Assembly: GCF_002946355.1 (NCBI RefSeq)
Contig: NZ_PKOZ01000007.1
Coordinates: forward strand, 97,765 to 161,764
Direction: 5' to 3'
Length of the DNA: 64,000 nt
Source of the DNA: Pradoshia eiseniae
GTDB lineage: Bacteria > Bacillota > Bacilli > Bacillales > Pradoshiaceae
Both the position numbers and the translations under genes were made by a program. Positions 26,675 through 35,112 of the stretch are shown one piece after another. The stretch's first letter is position 1; the number at the start of each line of letters is the position of its first letter. Below the pieces are notes generated by a model. It was not told the origin of the DNA, made no database searches, and saw only the letters and a program-made list of their open reading frames with translations.

Positions 26675-27250
26675 TTAATAATTGAATACTTCCTTAATTA
26701 AACAATCAAGCTCCTTCCAAGCTGCAGTTTCCTCAAGCTCTGTTAACGATTGGCAAATAGAACGATAATACCACGCATGCATTTGCGGATCGCTTTGATT
26801 AAATCGCTCCCACAGCTGATTCCCAATTTGTTCATAGTCCCGTTTGATGGAGCGTATATTCGATAGCTTATCTCCAAGCGTAATCATTTTCGTCTCCAAG
26901 CTCGCATGGCGCAAATGATGAATCGTTTCTTCTTTTCTTATCTTCCATGTATCAGCCTTGGGCCTATCATGATATTTATTTTCAGTCTCACTTTCAACAA
27001 GCCTTGCTACTTCCTTGCCAAACAGTTCTTCAATTTCTGCCGCGGTATAATCGGTGTCTTCTAAAACATCATGAAGATAAGCCGCTGCAATAACGGTCTT
27101 ATTATCCGTTAACGTTTTGACGATATCGGCCGTCTCTTCCAGATGTGTCATATAGGGAGTCGCCGTGCCTTTTCGGCAAATTCCTTTATGAGCCATCTCA
27201 GCAAATTGACGTGCCTGTTCATCAATATCCTTCTTATCTGCTTCCAACAA
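26675..27250 (-). CDS. Small HD-domain hydrolase, SAH/MESH1-like
   Basis: A 191-residue HD phosphohydrolase. YMTHLEE, AYLHDVLEDT (HD motif with ED) and GDKLSNIRS match the metal-dependent (p)ppGpp 3'-pyrophosphohydrolase domain of SpoT/Rel proteins; no synthetase, TGS or ACT domain is present. Such stand-alone enzymes (SAH, MESH1) hydrolyse ppGpp or, in some cases, NADPH. TTG start after GAAGGTG. It is probably cotranscribed with the isoprenoid synthase gene; a functional tie is speculative. Confidence 0.8.
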   Translation of the reverse strand: MLEADKKDIDEQARQFAEMAHKGICRKGTATPYMTHLEETADIVKTLTDNKTVIAAAYLHDVLEDTDYTAAEIEELFGKEVARLVESETENKYHDRPKADTWKIRKEETIHHLRHASLETKMITLGDKLSNIRSIKRDYEQIGNQLWERFNQSDPQMHAWYYRSICQSLTELEETAAWKELDCLIKEVFNY

Positions 27251-27622
27251 TGACGCACCTTCTTTCTTGATTGATAAAGCCCTGTCTTGAATCCAGGCTC
27301 ACATCTTTATGCCATGATTCTGTCGTCCTTTTTAGCAGCTATCCCATTGTGTTCACGATGCTCATTTAATCACGTTATTGTACATGGCAGGTAATCTCCG
27401 ACTCCAAATATCTGCAGTTAAGCTACTATATTTACAATAATATAAAGTTTCTTTATTTTACAATAATTAATCCCCAAGGTTTTAGCAGAAAATTATACAT
27501 GTCTCACCACCATACAATAAAAATGCAGGCATGCCAAATTTCTTCGGGTTGCCTGCAGTCTGATCGATTATGTAACGTTTTATAGGACCATTGGTATTAT
27601 ACTCCTTCATTCAGATCCTATA
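27251..27622. other. 372 bp gap
   Basis: AT-rich DNA between two leftward genes. It contains the terminator of the 92-residue protein gene at its right end and presumably the HD-gene promoter on the left. I see no ORF or repeat here. Confidence 0.4.
27517..27557 (-). terminator. Terminator after the 92-residue protein gene
   Basis: TGCAGGC / GCCTGCA stem (27524-27557) with a long loop; TTTTTATTG follows on the minus strand. Confidence 0.7.
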
Positions 27623-27901
27623 TTATTCTCTTCCCTTAAAATCATCTAATGTACGAGGGACATCACTAACTCCGCTCCACTTGTGATATACCTCTTCCCA
27701 TTGCTCTCCAGATAGCCGGTAGTTCTTCTCCATCAAATCTATATATGTGAACAATGCCTGCTCTACGGCAATATCAGGGATGTCATATTCTTTTGGAAGG
27801 TCCATATCCAGCCTTTCACATAGAAGCTCCTGTAATTTCTTGATGTAGCGCAGCTGTTCTGCATCAATTCGCACATTCACGTATTCCGGTATATCCGACA
27901 T
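27623..27901 (-). CDS. Hypothetical 92-residue protein
   Basis: Acidic, hydrophilic protein (MSDIPEYVNVRIDAEQLRY...) without a signal or membrane segment; rich in Glu, Leu and Tyr and probably mostly helical. AGGAGAATAG precedes the ATG and a terminator follows, so it looks like a genuine single-gene unit. I do not recognise the family. Confidence 0.65.
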   Translation of the reverse strand: MSDIPEYVNVRIDAEQLRYIKKLQELLCERLDMDLPKEYDIPDIAVEQALFTYIDLMEKNYRLSGEQWEEVYHKWSGVSDVPRTLDDFKGRE

Positions 27902-27972
27902 GTATTCTATTCTCCTTTTTCGCCGATGATTTGTTACCGATTAGTATAATCAATTACAGAATAAATATAAAA

Positions 27973-28022
27973 GGATTGCGACATCAACTCCCTAGGGAGT
28001 GAAAAATGCCGCAACTCAATCC
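27973..28022 (-). terminator. Long imperfect hairpin terminator after the acyl-CoA synthetase remnant
   Basis: GGATTG...CAATCC outer arms and ACTCCC / GGGAGT inner arms; TTTTATATTT follows on the minus strand. It appears intact although the gene ahead of it is truncated. Confidence 0.65.
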
Positions 28023-28066
28023 CGTTAAAATTAAAATAGTCTATCTACTAGGTGGCCTGGAACATG

Positions 28067-28687
28067 CTATCCTTTTACACCTTCTATATATCTTGCTTCA
28101 TCCTGGAGCTTGCGCCAAAGTATCTTCCCGCTCGCCGTCATTGGGAATGCATCCCTGAATTCAATTGAACGCGGATATTTATAGGATGCCATCTGTGTTT
28201 TTGCCCACTCGATAATTTCCGTTTCTTTAATCTTTCCCTTCGCTTCAATACTCAGAATAATAAAGGCCTTAACGCTTTCCCCTCGCTTCGGATCAGGTAC
28301 ACCGACAACACATGCTTGCTCGACAGGATGCTTGTACAAAAGACTCTCAACCTCTGTCGGCCATACCTTGTAACCGGACGCATTGATTATTCGCTTTACC
28401 CGGTCGACCATAAAGTAATAGCCTTCCTCATCAAAACGTCCAATGTCCCCTGTGCGGAAGAATGCCTTTCCATCCATTTCAATAAAAGCCTGTTCGGTTT
28501 CCTCCGGACGATTGTAATAGCCTGTGAACACTTGCGGACCATTCACAATAATCTCCCCCGGCTCATTCGGCCCCAGCTCTCTTAAGGTCGAAGGCTCGAC
28601 AACTCGTGCATCACCATTAAAAGCAGGTACGCCTAAGCATTGAAGCTTAGACCGATCATTCGGATTAAAATGAGTGTGAGAAATCGT
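28067..28687 (-). pseudogene. 5'-truncated acyl-CoA synthetase (AMP-binding enzyme)
   Basis: Only the C-terminal part remains: about 207 open codons where the family has about 520-570. Visible are the GEIIVNGPQVFTGYYNRPE segment, FRTGDIGRFDEEGYY (motif with the ribose-binding Asp), DRVKRIINASGYKVWPTEVE (hinge) and the catalytic lysine in TASGKILWRKL. Homology continues upstream of the first usable GTG (THFNPNDRSKLQCLGVPAF), running to a TAG at 28688-28690 where the family has GLTET; the rest, including the P-loop, is missing. The break is next to the xylosidase terminator. I read this as a deletion remnant. Confidence 0.82.
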
Positions 28688-28723
28688 CTATTTGATGGCC
28701 ATCTGAAGAGTTTAACATTAATG

Positions 28724-28753
28724 AAAAAAGCGCCCCTCAAAGGGACGCTTTTT
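28724..28753. terminator. Terminator of the GH43 gene
   Basis: AAAGCG-CCCT / AGGG-CGCTTT stem with a three-base loop and T/A runs on both sides. It serves the leftward xylosidase gene and isolates the truncated gene behind it. Confidence 0.85.
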
Positions 28754-28771
28754 CGCCATATCACTCATACT

Positions 28772-30385
28772 TTATTCATTTATCCTATAAACAAAATAAT
28801 CAAAGTCCGCAGGCCTCCCCTGCCCGGATGTATCCTGACACTGCATTCCCACGAATGCTCCTGTGAAGAATCCTCCGCCTCTTATATAATCATCAGAAAG
28901 CTTGTGCGAGTAAAGCTGAACGGGAATAAGCGTCCATGTCTCTCCGTCAAAAGAATAGGAATACTGGTATGTGGATGTTTGAACTTCACATCGTAAATAG
29001 ACATATTCCACCTTATCAGGAATAATGATTTCTCTACCTCTCAGTGGCTGGTCAAACGTGAAATTATCACAGGTCGTCAAGTCCAGGACTCGTCCTTTTT
29101 CTTCATTCCAAGTAATTTGAAGGGCACTCCAATTCTCTGTATTGTAGTAGTTCACTAGACCAGCAGCTTGCTGGAATGTATCTGGCCGAAATGCTACCCT
29201 AGTCTCTGCCGTGAAATTGAAATGCTGCCATCGTCTTGCGACAAACGCTTGTGTGAACTTTGAGGTCAATGACTCTCTTCCATATAGACGAAGATGACCC
29301 GGATTGTCCGTCAATGATAATATGTCTTTCCCTAATGGGATTCTTAATGTCTGGAAGTGAAGATTGAGGTTTTGATCATCGAAATCATCCTTTTCGGGAT
29401 AGTCTTCCTCCCATTGCATCTCAGTCAAATCAGGTCCATCAATTTCAAGGGATGGCTCCCCTCCTCCTTTAACATATGGCCAACCGTCCTCCTTCCAAAT
29501 CACCCGCTGGATGGCTGTCTCTCTGCCAAGCGGGCAATATCCTCGGGGGTCGAGCAAGGCTTCACTGTTTTTTGGAAGCGGACGACCTGTTAAATGGACT
29601 AAAAACCACTCATCTGTATGAGTGTGCACGATTGAAGCATGACCGGCCTTCTGCAGCGGATTTCTCGGGTATGGGAATGATGTGATCAAAGGATTCTCCG
29701 GGTGGACTTCATATGGGCCATCAATGGTCTTCGAGCGCGCAATCGTTGCCTGATGATCAAACCTTGTCCCGCCTTCTGCCGTGAGCAAATAATAGTAGTC
29801 ATTCCACTTATATAAATGGGGCGCTTCCGTCAGCTTTACATCTGTCCCCTTAAAAATGATTTTCTGCTCTCCCACAAGCTTTTGTTTCTCTACATTGTAT
29901 TCCTGAAGAACGATTCCATAGAAATTATGGTTTCCAATGCGGTGGTCCCACATCATGTTCACTAAGTATTTTCTCCCGTCCTCATCATGGAATAAGGAAG
30001 GGTCAAAGCCTGAGCTATTAAGATGGACCGGGTCAGACCATTGACCATCCACTTCTTCACAGGTGACCAAATAATTATGACAATCCTTCCATCGTCCATC
30101 TGTCACCTTAACATCCGTATATATTAGCCAGAATTTCCCGTCACTATAGGAAAGAGCCGGTGCCCATACGCCGCCGGAATTAGGATTCCCAGTCATGTTC
30201 AACTGGCTCAAACGGTTCAATGGACGCGATATGAGGCGCCAATTCTTCAAGTCCTTAGAATGATAGATTCCCACGCCAGGAAACCACTCAAAGGTGGAAA
30301 CGGCAATATAATAATCTTCTCCTCTCCTGCATATACATGGATCTGGATTAAAACCAGTCAGAATGGGATTTTGAATCTTCATCAT
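28772..30385 (-). CDS. xynB: Glycoside hydrolase family 43 beta-xylosidase
   Basis: A 537-residue cytoplasmic enzyme with no signal peptide, releasing xylose from xylo-oligosaccharides. The N-terminal five-bladed propeller carries [15 protein letters not shown] (general base Asp), [13 protein letters not shown] (pKa-modulating Asp) and TEAPHLYKW (acid Glu); the C-terminal half is the beta-sandwich (DUF1349-like) typical of XynB. GGAGGAAAG precedes tandem ATGs. It faces a sugar ABC gene set across a 249 bp region, implying uptake of xylosides that this enzyme hydrolyses. Arabinofuranosidase side activity is possible. Confidence 0.92.
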   Translation of the reverse strand: MMKIQNPILTGFNPDPCICRRGEDYYIAVSTFEWFPGVGIYHSKDLKNWRLISRPLNRLSQLNMTGNPNSGGVWAPALSYSDGKFWLIYTDVKVTDGRWKDCHNYLVTCEEVDGQWSDPVHLNSSGFDPSLFHDEDGRKYLVNMMWDHRIGNHNFYGIVLQEYNVEKQKLVGEQKIIFKGTDVKLTEAPHLYKWNDYYYLLTAEGGTRFDHQATIARSKTIDGPYEVHPENPLITSFPYPRNPLQKAGHASIVHTHTDEWFLVHLTGRPLPKNSEALLDPRGYCPLGRETAIQRVIWKEDGWPYVKGGGEPSLEIDGPDLTEMQWEEDYPEKDDFDDQNLNLHFQTLRIPLGKDILSLTDNPGHLRLYGRESLTSKFTQAFVARRWQHFNFTAETRVAFRPDTFQQAAGLVNYYNTENWSALQITWNEEKGRVLDLTTCDNFTFDQPLRGREIIIPDKVEYVYLRCEVQTSTYQYSYSFDGETWTLIPVQLYSHKLSDDYIRGGGFFTGAFVGMQCQDTSGQGRPADFDYFVYRINE

Positions 30386-30522
30386 CTTTCCTCCTGTACC
30401 GTATTTTAGGGCTATACAATCCTACCACTGCTTTCAAAACTTTGTGGGCACTTCCTATCACTCTAGCTGTTAAGTTTTCCTTGCGTTTAAATATTCAAAA
30501 TTATTAACCTTATACAAATCGT

Positions 30523-30571
30523 ATCATGAAAAACTTTGTTTATCCAGTAGACAAACAAAGTTTTTCGTGAT
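30523..30571. promoter_or_regulatory. Long inverted repeat, probable operator of the xyloside module
   Basis: Perfect 14-base arms, GAAAAACTTTGTTT and its complement, around an 11-base centre, extended by ATCA/TGAT with one mismatch. It ends ten bases before the -35 of the ABC operon and lies between divergent genes. The TTTGTTT-type arms resemble ROK/XylR operators, but no regulator gene is adjacent. Confidence 0.65.
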
Positions 30572-30580
30572 ATCCTTTTT

Positions 30581-30608
30581 TTGAGATTACTGGTAAATTA
30601 AGTATAAA
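30581..30608 (+). promoter_or_regulatory. Sigma-A promoter of the xyloside ABC operon
   Basis: TTGAGA and TATAAA separated by 16 bases, about 27 bp upstream of the ATG. It directly follows the long inverted repeat. Confidence 0.6.
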
Positions 30609-30634
30609 AAATACTCGTTTTTGGAGGTTTAGTT

Positions 30635-31924
30635 ATGCTGAGAAAGAAAGCGTTTTCATTTCTGGTAGGGTTATTTGCTGCTGCTTTAGTCTTATCAGGC
30701 TGCTCAGGGTCAGAGGATGCTAGTTCAGATGGGAAGAAAGTAATCAAGTTTATGCACCTTTGGCCAGAAGGAAGCTCTAAGAAGCATCATGATATTGTGG
30801 AAAATATCATCACGGATTTTGAAAAGGAGCACAAGGATGTCAAAGTGGAGGTTGAGGTTTTAAGCAATGAGCAATACAAGGATAAGATGAAGGTTCTATC
30901 AGCTTCCGGTGAGCTCCCTGATGTTGGGATGACTTGGTCCGCTGGGTATCTTGAACCTTATGCCAATGGCGGCAAGTTTGCCACGCTCGATGATTTGCTC
31001 GAAGGCGAACTGAAGGATTCCTTTGTCTCCGGCACAACCGAGGCCTATCAAGTCGATGGTAAAACATACGGACTCCCGCTCGAACTCAACATTGCCTCCG
31101 TCTACTATAATAAAGCCATATTCAAGGAAAATGGTGTAGAAGCACCCAAAACATATGATGAACTCATAAAAGTTGTCGAAACACTCGATAAGAAGGGCGT
31201 TGAACCGATTGCGCTTGGGAACAAGGATAAATGGACAGGGTCTTTATGGTATATGTATTTAGCTGATCGCATTGGTGGAACTAAGGCACTGAACAGTGCG
31301 ATTGATCGCTCTGGCTCCTTCGAGGATCCGGCACTCGTTTCAGCCGCTGAGAAGGTACAAGAACTCGTAGATGCTAATGCCTTTGTCGATGGATTCAATG
31401 GTTTATCAGATGAAGAGGCCAAGAGCATGTTTATGAATGAGCAGGCTGCTATGTACCTTATCGCTACATGGGATCTGCCGAATTACACCACAAATGAAGA
31501 TGTTCCTCAGGAATTCAGGGACTCAGTCGGATTTTTCGATTTCCCATCTGTTGATGGAAAAGGCGATATGAACAGCTATGTTGGCGGTCCAGGAGTAGGC
31601 TTGTTTGTTTCAGAAAGTTCTGATGTCAAAGAAGAAGCGAAGGAATTCGTCTCCTTCTTCACCCAAGAGTGGGGCGAGAAATCTGTCACAGATGCAGGCG
31701 TCATCCCTGCAACGAAGGTAGAGGGAGAATCACTCGACCTTCCGCAAATGTATGTGGATGTATTAGATAAGCTAAACAGCGCAACCAATATTACGTTGTA
31801 TGCCGACGTCCAGTTAAGTGCTGATGTGGCCCAGGTTCATTTAGATCAAATACAAGCCTTATTCGGAAAGGAAACAACACCAAAGGATTTTGCAAAAACA
31901 CATGAACAGGCTCTATCTAAATAG
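30635..31924 (+). CDS. Sugar ABC transporter substrate-binding lipoprotein
   Basis: A 429-residue family 1 extracellular solute-binding protein with lipobox LVLSGC and a Ser/Asp-rich linker. The mature part has the MalE/MsmE-like layout (FMHLWPEGSSKKHHDIV, GKTYGLPLELNIASVYYNK, MFMNEQAAMYLIATWDLPN). TTTTTGGAGG precedes the ATG. With the two following permeases and the facing GH43 xylosidase it probably binds xylo-oligosaccharides or related pentosides. A partial terminator after the gene should make it more abundant than the permeases. Confidence 0.92.
   Translation: MLRKKAFSFLVGLFAAALVLSGCSGSEDASSDGKKVIKFMHLWPEGSSKKHHDIVENIITDFEKEHKDVKVEVEVLSNEQYKDKMKVLSASGELPDVGMTWSAGYLEPYANGGKFATLDDLLEGELKDSFVSGTTEAYQVDGKTYGLPLELNIASVYYNKAIFKENGVEAPKTYDELIKVVETLDKKGVEPIALGNKDKWTGSLWYMYLADRIGGTKALNSAIDRSGSFEDPALVSAAEKVQELVDANAFVDGFNGLSDEEAKSMFMNEQAAMYLIATWDLPNYTTNEDVPQEFRDSVGFFDFPSVDGKGDMNSYVGGPGVGLFVSESSDVKEEAKEFVSFFTQEWGEKSVTDAGVIPATKVEGESLDLPQMYVDVLDKLNSATNITLYADVQLSADVAQVHLDQIQALFGKETTPKDFAKTHEQALSK
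30645..30658. promoter_or_regulatory. cre-like site inside the start of the binding-protein gene
   Basis: AGAAAGCGTTTTCA matches the cre consensus TGWAANCGNTNWCA at all but the first base. It covers codons 4-8, where a CcpA roadblock could act. The coding constraint means it could also be chance. Confidence 0.5.
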
Positions 31925-31944
31925 GTAGTCCCAAGCCAAGAATT

Positions 31945-31976
31945 AGGATCTGTCTTGTGTTAGGCGGGTCCTTTTT
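31945..31976 (+). terminator. Partial terminator between binding-protein and permease genes
   Basis: AGGATC pairs with GGGTCCT (one G-U) and is followed by T5. Such intercistronic hairpins reduce read-through so the binding protein exceeds the permeases. Confidence 0.55.
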
Positions 31977-32005
31977 CTACATACATCGTTATGAGGTGAA
32001 AGGTT

Positions 32006-32884
32006 ATGAGCAAAGTAATGTCCAATAAGTGGATAATAGCCATTTATGTGCTTCCAGCACTCCTTTTAATCAGCATCCTGATTTTTATCCCTTTATTGCT
32101 TACCGGATACTATGGACTCATGGACTGGGATGGTGTTTCCGCCATGGAGTTCATTGGTCTGGAGAATTATATAACGGCCATACAAGACAGCCTGTTTTGG
32201 GATAGCGCATGGCATTCTGTTTTATTGGCTCTCTTTTCAGCATTAAGCTTAGCCATCTATCTTACGATTGCCCTAATTCTTGCTTCCAAAATAAAAGGAG
32301 CTAATCTCCTCCGAAAGATTTACCTAATTCCGATGCTTTTATCCTCTGTCGCAATCGCTCAGTTATGGATTAAAGTCTATAATCCTTCTAATGGAATCCT
32401 GAGTACGGTCCTAGGTTGGTTCGGCGCTGAAAAAGCTCCGCTATGGCTATCAGATACTTCTATTGTTTTATATGCGATTTTCATCCCGATTCTATGGCAG
32501 TATGCAGGGTTTTACATATTGATCTACTATGCAGCGCTCAAAAATATCCCAGAGTCACTTATTGAAGCAGCCAAAATTGATGGAGCTACCCCGCTTCAGA
32601 TAGCATTAAAGATTAAGCTGCCGCTCATTATGGGTGTGGTTAAAGTGACGATTGTCCTGGCAATTGTCGGCTCCTTAAAGTATTTCGATTTAATCTATGT
32701 TATGACAGGCGGCGGTCCTAATGGGGCAAGTGAAGTAATGGCTTCCTATATGTATAAACTGGCTTTTTCCACCTCAAATTTTGGATATGGAAGCGCGATT
32801 GGTTTCCTATTATTAATCATTACCCTGATTGTCACATTGGTCATCAATAAGCTGACAGCATCAAAGGATGAAATCCAATACTAG
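32006..32884 (+). CDS. Sugar ABC transporter permease (MalF-like)
   Basis: A 292-residue protein with six membrane helices and the EAA loop (LIEAAKIDGATPLQIALKI). It opens with KWIIAIYVLPALLLISILIF, typical of MalF/UgpA-type carbohydrate permeases. It pairs with the next gene, 15 bases downstream. No cognate ATPase gene is present. Confidence 0.9.
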   Translation: MSKVMSNKWIIAIYVLPALLLISILIFIPLLLTGYYGLMDWDGVSAMEFIGLENYITAIQDSLFWDSAWHSVLLALFSALSLAIYLTIALILASKIKGANLLRKIYLIPMLLSSVAIAQLWIKVYNPSNGILSTVLGWFGAEKAPLWLSDTSIVLYAIFIPILWQYAGFYILIYYAALKNIPESLIEAAKIDGATPLQIALKIKLPLIMGVVKVTIVLAIVGSLKYFDLIYVMTGGGPNGASEVMASYMYKLAFSTSNFGYGSAIGFLLLIITLIVTLVINKLTASKDEIQY

Positions 32885-32899
32885 AGGAGGAACAATCAC

Positions 32900-33721
32900 A
32901 TGGCTCGATTAGGAAAGTCTCTATTATATATTTCCCTGGCGTTAGTTGCCGTTTTTCAAATCTTTCCGATTATTTGGCTCTTTTTATTCTCATTGAAGAG
33001 CAATCAGGAAATATTCGGGGGGTCTCCTTTCGCTCTCCCCGCTGAATTCAGATGGGAAAATTATTTGAAGGTATGGGAAGGCGGCATTGGTTTATACTTT
33101 TTCAACAGCATTTGGATTACAGGCGTTGCCATAATCCTGACTGTTCTTCTTGCTAGTATGGCGACCTTCGCCATTACACGTATGCAATGGAAATTCAGCA
33201 AACTTGTCTTAGGGCTATTTATGATTGGATTGATGATTCCGATTCATTCAGCTCTCATCCCGCTTTTCAACATGTTCTTGAATGTGAACTTAATCGACAA
33301 TCCATGGTCAATCGTCATCACTTATACCGCCTACAACCTGCCCATTACGATGATGATATTACTCGGTTTTTATACGACATTTCCTAGAGAAATCGAGGAA
33401 GCGGCCATTATTGACGGAAGCTCTATTCACCGGATGTTTTTCCGAATCATCCTGCCGATGTCCATGCCGATTCTCTCTACGGCTGTCATTATCAATATGA
33501 TTTATAACTGGAATGAGTTTGTCTTTGTCAATACCTTCATCAGCTCCGATCAATATAAGACATTAACCGTTGGAATTCAGAACTTTATTGGCCAATATAT
33601 GACCGATTGGGGAGCAATTGGAGCAACCTTAATTATCAGCTTCCTTCCATTGCTGTTGGCCTTCATCTTCTTTAGCAATAAGGTCATTGAAGGACTTTCC
33701 TCAAGTGCGGTGAAAGGATGA
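32900..33721 (+). CDS. Sugar ABC transporter permease (MalG-like)
   Basis: A 273-residue permease with six helices and the MalG-type EAA loop (EIEEAAIIDGSSIHRMFFRI). AGAGGAGG precedes the ATG. Together with the MalF-like protein it forms the pore; energy probably comes from a shared MsmX-type ATPase encoded elsewhere, as for several Bacillus sugar importers. The operon ends at the following hairpin. Confidence 0.9.
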   Translation: MARLGKSLLYISLALVAVFQIFPIIWLFLFSLKSNQEIFGGSPFALPAEFRWENYLKVWEGGIGLYFFNSIWITGVAIILTVLLASMATFAITRMQWKFSKLVLGLFMIGLMIPIHSALIPLFNMFLNVNLIDNPWSIVITYTAYNLPITMMILLGFYTTFPREIEEAAIIDGSSIHRMFFRIILPMSMPILSTAVIINMIYNWNEFVFVNTFISSDQYKTLTVGIQNFIGQYMTDWGAIGATLIISFLPLLLAFIFFSNKVIEGLSSSAVKG

Positions 33722-33771
33722 CAATATAGATAGATAACTAGACTAGAGTTTTTCTGTCGCATTATTAACAA

Positions 33772-33806
33772 AAACCGGCTCAGGATTTTTGATTGAGCCG
33801 GTTTTT
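33772..33806 (+). terminator. Terminator of the xyloside ABC operon
   Basis: AACCGGCTCA / TGAGCCGGTT stem followed by T6. Confidence 0.92.
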
Positions 33807-33914
33807 TCATCATTTTAACTAGTGCCCCTGTTTGTTAATACCTTTTGCTCAAAAAAAGAATATATTCCCCTCAAAATTTTGACTGATTTTAGTAAATTCT
33901 CTTAAATCCTTTTT

Positions 33915-33922
33915 TAATAAAT
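33915..33922. repeat. Left target-site duplication of the MITE
   Basis: TAATAAAT, identical to the eight bases right of the element. Confidence 0.85.
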
Positions 33923-34107
33923 GGCTCTGTTAAATATAAATGTTGATTTTCGTTACAGGAAGCTGCTTTCCGCGGGGCGGTCGGGGAGCCTCCTCGACGC
34001 TTTCAGCGTCTGTGGGGTCTCCCCCTGTCCGCTGGTCCCGCAGGAGTCAGCCACCTGTAACGAAAATCAACGGTGCTAAGATATCAACACTAAACTTTAA
34101 CAGAGCC
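33923..34107. mobile_element. Intact 185 bp MITE with terminal inverted repeats
   Basis: The ends are GGCTCTGTTAAA and its exact complement. Inside them, GTTGATTTTCGTTACAGG is matched by a perfect complementary copy near the right end (18 bases). The core is GC-rich and contains further fold-back segments (GACGCT/AGCGTC). No coding frame is present, so transposition needs a transposase from elsewhere. An exact 8 bp duplication flanks it. GG-starting ends with 8 bp duplication are seen in IS6- and ISL3-like families; I cannot decide the parent. Confidence 0.9.
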
Positions 34108-34115
34108 TAATAAAT
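34108..34115. repeat. Right target-site duplication of the MITE
   Basis: TAATAAAT, perfect copy of the left flank, with no decay, indicating a recent insertion. Confidence 0.85.
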
Positions 34116-34118
34116 AAG

Positions 34119-34146
34119 AAAAAAGCACCCATTCGGATGCTTTTAC
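34119..34146 (-). terminator. Terminator of the orphan lipoprotein gene
   Basis: AAAAGCA..CC / GG..TGCTTTT stem around a four-base loop, with TTTTTTCTTA following on the minus strand. It starts just right of the MITE. Confidence 0.8.
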
Positions 34147-34157
34147 ATATTTTAAAT

Positions 34158-34895
34158 TTATTCTTCTACTATTAAAGAACCATAATACATTACCTTACTT
34201 ATTTCCATATTCTTGTTAAACCAGATAAAGGCTGATGATGACTCAAATGCATCCAATCCCTCTGCCATGCTTAGCTTTTTGTACTTAGTATTGACCTTAC
34301 CATTAATGCTTTCGTAAGAATAATCATAAAACTCTATATCTTCACTCATCATATAAGTATCGAATGCTTCATCAGGATACCCTACATCACCATCATAATT
34401 AAAAGGTCCTACAACTAAACCAAGACCCTGTACTTCCATAGTTGTTACATAACTACTATAATCTTTGATGTATTCCTTGTCATAATCAAAATCAAAACTA
34501 CAACTATATGGTACAAAATCTTTAACTACCCCGTCTATCTTTAACATTAGATGGTAGTCATTATAACTGATAACTTCTATAGTTTTAGTACTGTTATCAT
34601 AGTTATTATATAACCTAAGTTTCTTTTTATCGTTATCATAATCGAACACTTCATACAGGTCTGAATCACCTATAGGCTCACCACACTCACAACCCCAGTA
34701 AAAACCAAAATCTTCAGTGAATGACATTTTCTCATTCTCGTATGTTATAGGATTATAATAATACCAAGCTTCAGTTCCGGTAAGAAACTCTATATCTCTA
34801 GGACTTGCAACCCTAGCTGACTTTCCACAGCTTGACAAAGATAATATAAAAACTAAAACTGCGACAATACTAATTACCTTTTTCAACTCAACCAC
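34158..34895 (-). CDS. AT-rich orphan lipoprotein
   Basis: A 245-residue protein with a lipoprotein signal (lipobox LSSC at about residues 20-23). The mature part is very acidic and rich in Tyr, Asp and Ser, with no recognised domain. Third codon positions are visibly more AT-rich than in the flanking genes, and a mobile element lies immediately downstream, so recent acquisition is likely. Surface-exposed on the cell side of the membrane; function unknown. Confidence 0.7.
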   Translation of the reverse strand: MVELKKVISIVAVLVFILSLSSCGKSARVASPRDIEFLTGTEAWYYYNPITYENEKMSFTEDFGFYWGCECGEPIGDSDLYEVFDYDNDKKKLRLYNNYDNSTKTIEVISYNDYHLMLKIDGVVKDFVPYSCSFDFDYDKEYIKDYSSYVTTMEVQGLGLVVGPFNYDGDVGYPDEAFDTYMMSEDIEFYDYSYESINGKVNTKYKKLSMAEGLDAFESSSAFIWFNKNMEISKVMYYGSLIVEE

Positions 34896-35112
34896 CTACA
34901 TAAAGTTTCTATATAATATAACTTTAACACACAAGGAACATTGATAATATTCTAATGGAAAATAACAATCCCACAAATGTAATCAAGCTGATTTTATGAA
35001 ACTTTATTTTTCTGTTTCCTCCATTAGCTTTTATATTCCATGCTTCCCACTCAACTTCAATCCTTCCTCTTTATGAGTAAGATTCGCATGAATTTTTATA
35101 CTACAAAAGTTT

